From assembly GCA_026008535.1 (NCBI GenBank), contig BRKX01000009.1, positions 35,601,001 to 35,665,000 on the forward strand: DNA of 64,000 nucleotides, in the 5' to 3' direction. Below are positions 21,991 through 33,048 of this stretch, piece by piece. The notes under the pieces were generated by a model. That model had not been told where the DNA came from, did no database searches, and saw only the letters and a list, made by a program, of their open reading frames with translations. Source of the stretch: Perilla frutescens (taxonomy: Eukaryota; Streptophyta; Magnoliopsida; Lamiales; Lamiaceae). How positions within the stretch are numbered: the first letter of the stretch is position 1; each line of letters opens with the position of its first letter. Made by a program: the position numbers and the translations under genes.

Positions 21991-24565
21991 TCAAATTTGA
22001 GGTTGAACCCTGTTCGGGCACTTGCCCTTGCTGTGTCCTGGTCCACGACAAATACTACATCTCTTCAGACGACGTCGCCCCTCACCAAGCATTTCTTCTT
22101 GTGATTGTTCAATCTGGTGTGGGGCTGTACATTTCTTCCTGTTGTGGCAAGTTCCTCCACACCTCGAGCATACTTGTTGTCTTCTACTTCTCGTACTTGA
22201 GCCTTCACCAGCTGATCGATATCTGCCCTCCTTAGGATGACCTGCTTGGGGAACTGATTTAGGAGGACAAACTCTGAATGTCGAAGTGAATGTCCACTCA
22301 TCTTGACTCGGCACTGAACATACACGATTATGGTTTGCTAGACAGAGTGTAACTTGCTTGAACCACTGGTCAACGTAATCATAGATGTCCAGTCCGGCGA
22401 TCCTGTCACAGTAGTTGTAAAGTGTTAATAACATGAAAAGATAATAATCAAGATTTTATAAATTGAATATTTATAAAATCACGGGACCTAATAGCAGCAG
22501 CTACATGAGAACAAGGCATCTGATTGAGGTGAAATTCGCCACATTCACAGGTTCTCATCTGAAGGTCAACAATGAAGCTCTTCTCGTTCTTTTGCACTTT
22601 GTATAAATGTGCATTCTGGCATCGAACCCTATACTGAAGGCTCATCTCCACCTGTCTGTAAAGCTTTGTGTACGCAAATTCTGTCAAGATGTGATCTCTC
22701 GACACTGCCTTCGCACGTCTCTCGTCAAACCACTTTTCTATCACATCTCTGACCACTTCAATGAGGGAACATATGGGCAATCTTCTAGCCCACAACAAAC
22801 GTGCATTGAAACACTCGGCCGCATTTGAGGTCATGAAGTTGTAACGACGTGAAGGGCATTGTGAGCGTGCCCAGTGATGTACCCCTATACTCAGCAGTGT
22901 ATTGTAAATGTCTTCTCGGCTTGAGGAGATCATTGATAGATATTTCAGGAACTTTTCTTCTCTATACGCAAATGCAGCCGTTTTGAACATAGAAATCACG
23001 TGGCGACCCGCTCGAATCAGATTCTTCGCTATGTGGTAATAGCACAATCTATGGACCGCATTAGGATACACTGCCTTAACAGCATTCTTGATGCTCACAT
23101 GTTGGTCTGAAACTATCACCAACTCATCACGATCTCCGAAAGCCTTCTTAAACTCGGTCAAGAACCATGTCCAGGCTGCATCATTCTCAATAGGACCGAC
23201 ACCAATGGCAAGAGGGAAACACTGCTCATTACCGTCTTTCGTCACAGCGACGAAAAGGATGCCCTTGGTCTTTCCCTTCAAATGAGTGCCATCAATGACG
23301 ACAATAGGACGCATACACACGCTGAATGCCGCTCTAGAAACTCCTAAAGCTACAGATGCGTACAAGAAACGACCATCACGATCGGTCTGCAAGTTATAAT
23401 GTGTATCGGCATTGGACCTCTTCAGCATCTCCAAATATGCAGGCAACACCGCGAAGGACTGATCGTGAGACCCATAAACCATCTCTATTGCGATATTCCT
23501 AACTCGCAAGGAAACACTATACTCAACCTCAATGCCATACTCCCTCAATATCTCAGCTATCATTGCTCTCGGCCTCAGGATTGAACCCTCATCTAGGATT
23601 CTCTTTTTAAATAAATCAGCAATCACCCGAGACGATAACTTCCGTGGTGCAATACATGTCAGGTCCAGCCGACACGTATGATTATCCTCTAAATTAGTCA
23701 CCATCCACAAACCACCCTTAGAACTAGCCACTAATTTAAACGGGCAGGTCTCGTTTTGCTTGCAGATGACTGTGAGTCGACTTTTGCTGGATCGAGAGAC
23801 CGAATATTCCACTTGACGCTCCATGTGCCACTTTTCAACAGCAATCATCAAGTCTCTCTTCTCCAAGAATGTCTTCCCCTCGGCTATCACATCACTATCT
23901 ATCTGTGGTGGGTCGTCATGTACCACTGCTAGTGCATCGTCAACACGGACCACAGAAATAGACCAGTGTCCTAAAGGAGGAATCTCTACATTCGAAGCCT
24001 CGGCTTCAGGAGCAGCATCCTCAGATGTGAAGTTCTGAGGTCCACCGTGCTGGATAATGTTGACAAACTCATCGAGACGCCCTGGCTCGCGAATCCATTC
24101 ACAGAATTCGGCTATTTGCTTACGCCGAACTTCACTCTCGTAGTTCTTGTCGTCGTCATCATCCTCATCATCATCATCATCATCATCCCAAGACAACTCA
24201 TCACCACTATCATCTCCAATTGGTTCGTCATTAGCATCATTTGACGGCATTACTATTGGCGTTTGCTGGAGTGATTTCTCGGTAACGTACACAACAGGCT
24301 CGTCTTGCTCCTGAACTAGACGGGCTAAATCAACATCCGTTTTCAAGAGTCCTTTTAGTGTCCTCCCCGCCAATAACCTCGTCAAATAACTTAGTGAGTA
24401 ACTAACGCTTGTTTGAGATGTTTCCATAAATTCATGAATTTCTTCGATCAATTTATCACGAGATAAATTGTCGAATGGGAGGTGGACGAGTTGATCTTCA
24501 CCGTCCACGTACTCAGATCTCTCCCATCTACCGCTGTGTCGGACAACAATACGTTGCCAAGCCAT
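21991..24565 (-). CDS. MURA-like MULE transposase, two exons, apparently intact
   Basis: Cuts and rejoins DNA at the element ends. Exon 1 is 24565-22488 and exon 2 is 22402-21991; the phase-2 joint AG|G ATC gives 829 residues. The ATG at 24565 is chosen because the open frame upstream has only TTG before it. Order of parts: acidic run near 124-145; MuDR-type N-terminal domain (about 228-300) with Cys and His of a zinc fold; MULE catalytic core with Asp in VVIDGTHLKG (about 420), Asp in IVSDQHVSI (about 481) and Glu in SNAAECFNA (about 576); SWIM zinc finger CECGEFHLNQMPCSHV (about 671); and two C-terminal CCHC knuckles (CSRCGGTCHNRKKC, CSICRGPGHSKGKC) in exon 2. No stop or frameshift was seen. 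It converges on the broken ULP1-like gene. Confidence 0.92.
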
Positions 24566-24617
24566 CTGCAAATCAGTAACAAACGGAAATTAAAATAAGT
24601 TGCAATATATTGAAATA

Positions 24618-24880
24618 TCGTGACAATATTGTCACAAGATCATAGAATTCGTGACAATATTGTCACGGTTCAGTTGATCTCGTGACAATATTGTCTCGAA
24701 TACTATGGTCTCGTGACAATATTGTCACGAAATGGGCATTTTTCAAAAATAAAATAAAATTGCCACGAATGCCAAAAATATTGTCACGGTTGGAGGTTAT
24801 CGTGACAATATTGTCACGAAAAGGGGATCTCGAGACTATTATAGTCACGAGATCTGTGAACCGTGACAATATTGTCACGA
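24618..24880. repeat. palindrome array C, 5' of the transposase gene
   Basis: Units of TCGTGACAATATTGTCACGA and variants begin near 24618, 24649, 24679, 24710, 24800, 24830 and 24862, with decayed units in the 24740-24790 gap where one half site survives (24773-24788). All fit a 30-31-bp period, including the gap (three periods). The array starts 53 bases upstream of the MURA ATG, where a promoter or 5' leader would be. Confidence 0.95.
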
Positions 24881-25441
24881 TAACTCTGTAATTCCAAAAA
24901 AAAAAAACGATGCTACTAATGTTTTCAAATCATCAAAATCTTCAATTTCACCTCAATATATCACAAAATATCCTGATCTACAACAATTTATGCATATAGG
25001 ATCATTAAAAATTACAAAAGCAAACATATTATAACTTGAATAACTCTTAAACATAGCTATTATGAAATTAACATAAATTGTGGATAAATTACTTAAAATT
25101 TAAAAATGATTTTAAACCCAACTAAATCGAAGAACTTCACAGTCGTAAAAATTAAAAACTAACCTCGAATTTATTTGATACGTGTTGTCAATTTTTTACA
25201 AATGTCGTGAGTTTTGTGAATTGGAGAGACTTCTTTCAAAATGGCGTGAGTATCATCTCTATTGGATTTCTTCATTGTTACAAATTAAATGCATGCACCA
25301 ACAATGCACCTACCAAATTTATTTCTCTTATTTTCGAATTTTTTTTATAAAAAAAGTGGCCCACATGCTTCATTTTAATTAAAGAGAAAACAAATGGAAA
25401 TTGTCAAATAAGACAAAAAGGGCATGAATGACTTTTACACC

Positions 25442-25505
25442 ACTTTTAGTATAGAAAAGCATGACTTATGGTACTTGACTAAAAAAACATTTGTTATCTT
25501 GAATT
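25442..25505 (-). repeat. right terminal inverted repeat of the MULE
   Basis: Inverted partner of 18202-18265. It lies beyond the 5' side of the transposase gene. Confidence 0.8.
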
Positions 25506-25569
25506 AGCCTACTTTAATTTTTAACCCTTTTTTTTAATAGTACATGAAAAAATTTAAAATATACCAAAA

Positions 25570-25606
<37 letters not shown>

Positions 25607-26223
25607 GTGTGGCAGGTTGCTTGGTCTTCGGTGATCGATTGGCCAAGATGCAACTCCCATAATTTTTTTTTTGTTTGCTTACGTGGGGGGTCGACCACTC
25701 CCACACGTTCGCTGATGATAAAGATGGTTTTATGGATCAAGAAAACATAACATTTTTTTTCTTATTGATGATCATTTCCTCTGATTTTTTTTTTCACACA
25801 GACATTTTAAGTTTTAGCTTTTGTTATTATTATTATGCAATTTTCGTCACAATTTTTAGAATGTTTCAATAATGTTGTCTACTTATAATTTGTTGCAAAT
25901 TCAACGCCACAAAATTCAGTGTTAAAAATGTCATTTCAACAATAAAACTACGTGGTTTATAAAACTATTTCGGTAAAAAATTAGAAATGTTGAAATTACC
26001 ACAAATCAAAAGATCTTGCTCACGTTTTAAAAATTATGTCGAAATTACAAATTTATTAAATATGGTGATTTATTTGACAAATGCGGACATGATATTGTGG
26101 ATATCACATAAAATTAAGCACTCTGTACAAACTTTAAAGAGAATATTCTCAGAAGTACTAAGAAATCCTCACACACAAAAAAGAAAAGGCTACAGCAACA
26201 AAGAAGGTAATAACAATCTGAAG
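25506..26223. other. intergenic, with (GA)n microsatellite
   Basis: AT-rich DNA between the MULE end and the F-box gene. A GA run lies at about 25572-25603. The stretch before 26224 should contain the 3' UTR of the F-box gene. No gene was recognised. Confidence 0.7.
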
Positions 26224-27633
26224 CTAATACATCCATGACAAATCCTGCTTAAAGCTAACCGAATGCGCAGCTCCTTGAACGCCCCTTTCAGAGATCTGTG
26301 GACAATCATCCACTGCTAAAACCTTCAATTTACGCGTTCCAACGAGCGGCTTCAACCCGTCATCGGTTACTCCGAGACATTTGCTGAGCTTCAAAATGCA
26401 CAGCTGAGGAAACTGTGCTGCAAGCTGCAGCCCTTCATCTGTAATCTCCTGGCACATCGTCAGCTCCAGCATTTCAAGATGCTCTGCTGCACAAAGAGCT
26501 TGCATCCCGACATCATCAAACGAGTATACATGATCCAGAGCAAGCTCCCTCAGAGGACACTTCTGCACTAAAGTGAGGATCCCTCGCAGAGAGAATGATG
26601 ATATGGAAGGGAAGTCGCCATCTGAGAAAGATAATCGAACAGATTCAAGGCTCGAGCAGTTTGCAGCCAACGCCTCTAAGCATTCATCTGTCAGCCGTAT
26701 GGGGTTGTTCATCAGGAGAGGGAGTGAGAAATCTGAGGGAACTCGGAGTGAGATGGACTTAAGGTTGCTTGAGTTGCGAGCCAATCCTATAATGTCTGAA
26801 TCTTTTACCCCGACACACATGTCTAAGTGAATCCTTTCCAAGTTCCTGCATTTCCCGAAGATGCAAGCTAGACCTCTCCCGGGGCTGATGATGCCGTTCA
26901 CCAATCTAAGCTCGATCATGCTGTCACATGGAATCGACTGTTTCTGCCATTGGTCCACTGCTAACCTATCATAAACCTTCATGTAGCGATAATTAGCATC
27001 CACCTCAAATTGCAGGCGTTTCAATCTTTGCCAACTTTGCCCGAGTTTAATAAGATCACCTTCTCCAATTGCTCTACAGTTCCTGATGCAAAGATCTTCA
27101 AGTGTTTTAAGCTTGCCAAGATACTCCAGCCATTCCATTCGGGTAATATTGAGGCATCGAATAAGGTGCAGCAACGAAAGCTTTTTACATCCCACTACGA
27201 CTGATAAAATCCCACATCCACTAATTCTTGGAGTGAAGATCAACTTCAACGCAGAAAGATGAGAGCAGAAAGCCAAGTGACTCAAACCAGCATCAGTTAT
27301 AAAAGTGCAATAACTTAATGTAAGATCAGCAAGAAGAGGGCAGCTAATCGAAAGATTATAAAGACCTCTATCATCCAACTGTTTCCCTAACTTGGACATC
27401 CAACCCGAGTAAGAGATTTCTACTTTTTCCAAATTCTGAAATCTATTGCAGAGAGAAACCAATGCCTCATTGGCAGGATTCAAGCCACAGCCAACACGAA
27501 TAGATTTTCGTTGCACGTTGTCTAATTCATGAAGGCGTTTACAAGTTAAGGATACAGAACTTCTATCCACAGCTCTATTTAACCTCCCCAATATGTCCCA
27601 AGCTACCTGTTCTGGCAAATCATCCATTGACAT
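26224..27633 (-). CDS. FBL14: F-box/LRR protein, FBL14-like
   Basis: Substrate-recognition subunit of an SCF ubiquitin ligase. The F-box binds SKP1/ASK and the leucine-rich repeats bind the target. It is a single 469-residue coding exon with no lesion. The F-box is at the extreme N-terminus (DDLPEQVAWDILGRL ... SLTCKRLHELD, residues 4-39). Amino-acid-variant LRRs of the GRR1/TIR1-like kind follow, in pairs such as LSYCTFITDAGLSHLAF, LTMCQEITDEGLQLAA and LSKCLGVTDDGLKPL, running to the C-terminus. Start: ATG at 27633, with a second ATG two codons later that would also work. Identification as FBL14 rests on overall layout and on its neighbourhood with IPMDH and the PPR gene. Confidence 0.9.
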   Translation of the reverse strand: MSMDDLPEQVAWDILGRLNRAVDRSSVSLTCKRLHELDNVQRKSIRVGCGLNPANEALVSLCNRFQNLEKVEISYSGWMSKLGKQLDDRGLYNLSISCPLLADLTLSYCTFITDAGLSHLAFCSHLSALKLIFTPRISGCGILSVVVGCKKLSLLHLIRCLNITRMEWLEYLGKLKTLEDLCIRNCRAIGEGDLIKLGQSWQRLKRLQFEVDANYRYMKVYDRLAVDQWQKQSIPCDSMIELRLVNGIISPGRGLACIFGKCRNLERIHLDMCVGVKDSDIIGLARNSSNLKSISLRVPSDFSLPLLMNNPIRLTDECLEALAANCSSLESVRLSFSDGDFPSISSFSLRGILTLVQKCPLRELALDHVYSFDDVGMQALCAAEHLEMLELTMCQEITDEGLQLAAQFPQLCILKLSKCLGVTDDGLKPLVGTRKLKVLAVDDCPQISERGVQGAAHSVSFKQDLSWMY

Positions 27634-27670
27634 TGGATTTCTATGCTATCATCTCAATGAAAGCAGTTTC

Positions 27671-28277
27671 CTGCAATGATGCAAAAGCTAATAATAACAG
27701 ATGGGGAAAAAAATAAAAAAGATACATTTATGATTCACCAACTAAAACGTGTTATGATTATGATTTAAAACAATCACTCACTAAATCAAACTAACATTCA
27801 CTAGTTTCGACTCATGCCTCAAACAGAAGATTTCTCGATTTATAAAGCGAAAGCAAATACAATTCATAAAGGCATATCACATCCCATGAAAATGCAAATG
27901 TCAGATGAGAGCGAGAGAGAGAGAGAGAGAGCAAATGCAGGGAAAAAAGAAAAGAAAGAAAAAGATGCTGAAAAACTGGAACTAAACGGATCGCAACGCT
28001 GCCATCAAAATTCATGTGAGAACATAATTAAGATGAGATCACTAACAGTTTCGAAACGAAAAGGGAAGATACATAATCAAGAATTCACTCATCTATCTAA
28101 CTGATCAAAGCAACCAAACATATGGGGATTCGTGACGAGAATTAGAACCACCGAATATAAGCAAAAAAAAAAAAATGCACACCTTCCAAAAGAAAGGATT
28201 TTGGAAGCTCACTTTTATGAAGTTTCTCGAAAGCAACTGGAAATCAAATTCTGCACAGGAATAAATCAAAATCCAGA

Positions 28278-28313
<36 letters not shown>

Positions 28314-28323
28314 ATGAATTTAC
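27671..28323 (-). promoter_or_regulatory. leader intron of the F-box gene; 5' UTR exon and promoter to about 28440
   Basis: On the minus strand a donor TATCG|GTAAAT ends near 28324 and an acceptor ATTGCAG| ends at 27671, 37 bases above the ATG. The implied 653-bp 5' UTR intron contains two GA microsatellites, about 27909-27931 and 28281-28309. The non-coding exon would be about 28324-28400. Inferred from splice motifs only. Confidence 0.55.
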
Positions 28324-28660
28324 CGATAAGGATTGGCAAAGAGTAATGTGAGAGAACTGCGGAACAGGGAGAGAAACAAGCGACGCCGCTACGTTTCTTC
28401 TGTCTGTATTAAATTTGGAGAAATTAAAGTGGGTCCATTGAAATAGATATTAGTAGATATTTTGTAGGCTTTTATTTGAAATTAAATATCTAGTCATATA
28501 TTTTTGCTAAATGAGAAAAACTGAAAAAAGGTCTTTAAATGTTGTACAAATTTATTTATGTTGTAAATATATCTAATAGATATATATATATGATATGAGT
28601 GATGGTCAAGTTACTAACTCTAAAACCCTATCTCTTGTACTATTATAAATAGAGGCATTT

Positions 28661-29541
28661 TGATACGCTCCGAGCTAAGGAGGTGTCGGATCCAATCAAG
28701 GTGCCTGAAGGACCCGTGACGCCATCGCGAGCTAAAAGGTTCAAAGAAAACCTCAACGGGTTCATACGAGAGGTTTGGGAACAAGAGGCGTCAAGGAAAC
28801 CCATGGAAGGAGCCAATGAGGGGGAACCAAGCTGGAAGGTGTTGATAGCGGCACAAGGTTATCAAGGGTTGGAGTTAGAGTGCATTGCATGAAGATGGAA
28901 ATCAGTCGGTATGCCCATACCGCGCGACAGTCAGTATGCCCATACTGACTAAGGAGTAATATCGGTCCTTAATATTTTAACTAAGGGGATTGGTTTATTA
29001 GACTATAGTATTTATTTAGTCAGATTTTTATTTATTAATTTTCGATTTTTAAGAGTCATAGTTTGACTAGGATTTATTTAAGGTAGTTTCTTACTTTGAA
29101 TAGGATTCTAGTTAGGCAGTTTCCTAGTCTAGATAGAATTCTTTTTTGGAGCAGATTTTTAAGTCCTTTTAGCATTAGATTTTGTCCATCCCTACACTAT
29201 AAATAGGGATCCATTGTGAACATTATTGAACACACCATTATTGAATTCAATTATAAACTTGTGAGTTTATTTTCTCTCTGGAGAACTTTTATCCGAATTT
29301 CATAATATTTGTGAGATTCAAATTCGACTTATCAAACGGGTTCATCATCCCCGCTTGTGGCGTCTACATCAAATTCAAGTTCGTGTTTCCAATTGATCGC
29401 GGGTTACGAATTCTACTAATTCGTGGTTCAACATCGTTGTGAGGCTAGGGTTTGGATCCACCCATCCAAATCGGCGAAACTGATACAAGTCCTGGGAAGT
29501 TCTATAGCTTTCTTTGACGTGTGCCGGCGAAGATCGCATCA
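28661..29541 (+). mobile_element. gypsy solo LTR inside the copia 5' LTR
   Basis: 881 bp with termini TGATACG...CGCATCA, flanked by perfect CATTT duplications (28656-28660 and 29542-29546). A TATA box (TATAAATAG, 29198-29206) marks its promoter. From its first base an open frame runs to about 28892 and reads ...VPEGPVTPSRAKRF, the C-terminal end of a gypsy polyprotein that extends into the 3' LTR. Inserted after the copia element, then reduced to one LTR by recombination. Confidence 0.93.
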
Positions 29542-29606
29542 CATTTGGTCCTCATATTGAATACACACAATTCATATTTTCTCTCGCCTCTCTCTAGTTT
29601 ACAACA

Positions 29607-31130
29607 CGTTATCAGCACGAGTCTCTAGCCAATTGAGTTTGAATTAATATCGAAGGTATGTCATAGGAAAGAATTGTCTTTCTTACGAGGTAATTTCTAA
29701 ATCAAAACTTTGAGATTAAATTTGATGTGAATCAATATTTTATATTATTGTGAATATAATGAGAGATTGCAAAAGAATTAAATATTTTTCATCGGTAATT
29801 AAAATTTGTATGAAGTTTTGATATTGTCCGTCACATTGTTATTTCTTTTGCCGATGTGTTGATAGTAAGGATACTTTCGTGAAGAAACTATTATTTCATG
29901 TTATTTTAATTTCGGTTATTGAGCAGTCCATATATATTGTTTATGAAAAAAAAAGAATCAACTTCTATCTTCTATGTTTATGCTCATATCGTGAATTCTT
30001 AATTTATTGAATCCTTATGGTTTCATGATAATTTCATGGGCAAGATTAAATATCACGACTTCTGTCATAATTAACTAGCTATAACTTGGTTGATATTAAT
30101 TGACTTTGCATATATAGAAAAAATATTTATATATTAGATTATAACTTGCACTACCTAACTATAACTTGGTTTATTTATTTATCGACAATTAAGATTTATG
30201 TGAAAGATATAATTGACATTAGATCAATATTGTTTTTACTTGGAGATCTTTGATTTTTGATATCATTGTATTATTTGGAGAATATGTGCTCTATATGTGT
30301 TAGCACTTATTCAGATTTCTTGATAAGTATTGAATTGTACTTTACTTTCTCCACTTTTAGCGAAATATTTTAAACTCTCTCTTTACCTAGAGAGAAAATC
30401 ATTATTAGTCTTTTATCATCACCAAGTAAAACAAAAGTTCAAAAAAAATATTATTTCTTCGAAATTCCTGAAGGAACATTTAATTATACAATTCCTGAAG
30501 GATCATTTAATTCGACTATTTACAATATTTTTATTTATATTACTCAAAATTACATTTTTGAGGGGAGAATAATGACTTATAAAGTGCCCCTAGAAGTTGT
30601 AGAAGTTGGATTTTATGGTACTACTTATTAATTTCAAAGTTATGAAACATAACTCAGTTGTGTCAATTTGCCAGCAGCAAATAAGACTAAATATTGATGT
30701 CAATGATTACTTGAGCGCAACTTAATTGATGATTTTGATGATATAATATCATTTTTTTTAGTTTAATATTTGTTAAATATTATATCTATCTTGATTTGAA
30801 TATTACTCCAGTTGAGTTTTCAAAAGTTATCAAGGTTGTAATATACCTTTATTTAATCAAACAATTTTATGTTGCGATATATTAAAAATTTAAAGACCCA
30901 AAGTTTGGAATTATGGTATGAGTGTTTGGGTCATTCCCCTTTTATATTAGTGTGTGAATAACAAAAGAAACATTTCCCATCTGTGAATTCTTGTTATCAC
31001 CACCAAAACGTACCTATATTGACTTTATTTAATTAAAGAAAAATAAATAATACTCTATCATATTTGACCTATTTAGAGACAATAATTGGGGATCAGTTTA
31101 TTGGTACGTTGATTTTATGATCATTTATCG
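29607..31130. other. copia 5' internal region, decayed
   Basis: It should hold leader and gag but no recognisable gag motif or zinc knuckle remains. It is very AT-rich and full of stops. Nothing else was recognised. Confidence 0.5.
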
Positions 31131-32190
31131 GCATTAGGGGGAGATATGACTGAAATAATGCCGCAAAATTCTCATTGAATTAAATATTTTCACACACTAC
31201 ATGAACTAGAAGTTCATAACTGTCAAAAAGTTATCATAATGAAGTTATTATTAAATATATTTGCATTACAAACTGTGGAAGTTCCACATATATAGATTCG
31301 AGTTCGGATTACTCAACGCCAGAAGCGAAAGAGTTCATTGACGCTAGAAGCGAAAAAGTATTTGAAATGTAAAATCCGTGGAAAACAAAAATCAAAGACA
31401 TGCAATAACTCCTAGAACCTCCTGAAGAGGATCGTCTTGAAGACGAAAATCTCAGTATATTTGCACGTGCACCAAATAATCTTAATACTGAGATTGCGGA
31501 ATAATCAGATCGAAATATTATGGAAAATGACAATGATCTGATTAATTTTAATATTAAAGGTACCATATATTTTATAAATATGGAAGAGATATATAGCATA
31601 AATAACGTAGTTGTCGACAACATATATTGTCTCCACAATTGCTTTTATAATTTGAATCCAAAACTTACGATGAAAGCAGATTGCCAGAAGCATTCTGATA
31701 TTCTGATTATGTAAAATGAAAAATAGCAATTGAGGTAAAGGTGTAAAGCTCAACCGCGAAACAATTATTGTCTCAATAGGACACAAATGAGCATTTCTAT
31801 GAATGAGAAATGACAAAATTAATAAGGTGGTGAGACATACAAAGAGGTTGTAGCTTATGGGTTTATGCAGAGACCCATATTCCATAAATTATATTCTCCT
31901 ATTAACAATAACATTATGTTCCGCTACATAAAATAAATGGCAGTAATTTTAGCATTGGATATACAATTAATGGACGTTGTGACCACATACTTATATGGGT
32001 CATTAAACGATAATATTTATATGCAAATTTAAAATTTATTGTATAACATCGCAACATTTATTGTGAGAAAAATAAACTCATGCCTAAAGACAGAGTATTT
32101 GAAATAAAAGACTTGGATAGCACCAAGTATTGTCTCGGCTTGCAGATCGAGAATCACTTTATGTGATTTTATATATACACCAGCCAATCT
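31130..32190 (+). pseudogene. heavily decayed copia reverse transcriptase (first pol remnant)
   Basis: Scattered segments match copia RT. LMDVVTTYLYGSLNDNIYM lies in frame at about 31969-32028 (the usual DVVTAYLYG block). DLDSTKYCLGLQIEN near 32112-32156 is the block that follows the YVDD region. The stretch with YVDD itself is missing between them. Many stops and frame changes. It is followed by RNase H-like shreds and a polypurine-like GAGGGGGAG at 32763-32771. Confidence 0.65.
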
Positions 32191-33048
32191 ATTTCAAAAT
32201 TTATGGAGATTCTATCTATGAATAGCTTCACACATTTAACACACCAATAATTGTTAGATCACTTGAAGTGAATGAGATTTATTTAAACTCAAAGATGATA
32301 ATGAGGATATTTTAGGACCAGCAGTTCCTTACAATATTTTATCTTGCAAGATTACCTAGCCAGGTACCATATTTATAAATAACTTGCAAGCAAGATTTAG
32401 TGTTTTTCTACAATGAGACACTAGCATGTCAATTACTATATCCTCCATTATTTTCAAATTATAGATATTATTTATTGAAATAAACAATGGCATGACATTG
32501 GTGGACTATTCAAATGTTGGCTATATTCTGATCCTCGTATTGTCATATTTGAGACTGGTGTTTTTTTATGTTATTTTTATGTGTAGCGCGACGAATGATA
32601 TTATCTCCTATTGTCTATTTAAAGACAATGTATTTGTGTTGCACAAATGAATAGTGGGTGAGTTAAAGGTTACCTGACGTAACACATATTATTTTCTTTT
32701 ACCCTTTTATAAACTCTAGAAGAGTTGTGAAATTTAAAGTTCGCTCCAATGATTGTAGTGTTGAGGGGGAGCGATAATTTTCAAAATAATCTAGAAGATT
32801 AGGCCCTGAAGGTCAGACCCTGTAAGTCTACATTATGCTCTGAAGGCTCAATGGTTGTACTCTTTTTTCCTTACTAAGTTTTTCCCACGGGGTTTTCTTA
32901 GTGAAGGTTTTTAATGAGGCAACTAATGCAACACATATAAACGTATGCCATGTACTCTTTTCCTCGACTAATTTTTTCCCACTGGGTTTTTCAGCGAGGT
33001 TTTTAACGAGGCATGAACATCACGTCGTAATGTCCAAGGGGGAGTGTT

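Larger units (their letters stand above)
18202..25505. mobile_element. Mutator-like element (Kaonashi type, ULP1-carrying), 7.3 kb
   Basis: The two ends are inverted copies. The left, from 18202, reads AATCC...AACAAATGCTTTTTTAG, then AAGTCATGCTTTTTTAT. The right end, reverse-complemented from 25505, reads AATTC...AACAAATGTTTTTTTAG, then AAGTCATGCTTTTCTAT. Clear similarity runs about 60 bases, and a TGTGGGCC block recurs inside both ends. The element carries a ULP1-like peptidase gene (+, decayed) and a MURA transposase gene (-, intact by eye) arranged tail to tail, plus three arrays of palindromes. I found no convincing 9-bp target duplication, so the outer limits are good to about 10 bases. 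Confidence 0.85.

Noticed and set aside
18937..24880. CRISPR-like array
   Set aside because: The palindromes are regularly spaced, but the genome is a plant, spacers are only about 8-12 bp and no cas genes exist; the setting is a transposon.
24663..24891. Open frames on both strands through palindrome array C
   Set aside because: The repeated MTILSR/NIVTI-like peptides simply translate the palindromes.
18193..25515. 9-bp target duplication of the MULE
   Set aside because: The flanking 9-mers (about ACTATTCAC and AGCCTACTT) do not match, so no duplication is claimed.
31309..31885. 109- and 126-codon minus-strand frames
   Set aside because: They lie over the decayed plus-strand copia pol and resemble nothing; low-complexity hydrophobic shadows of AT-rich DNA.
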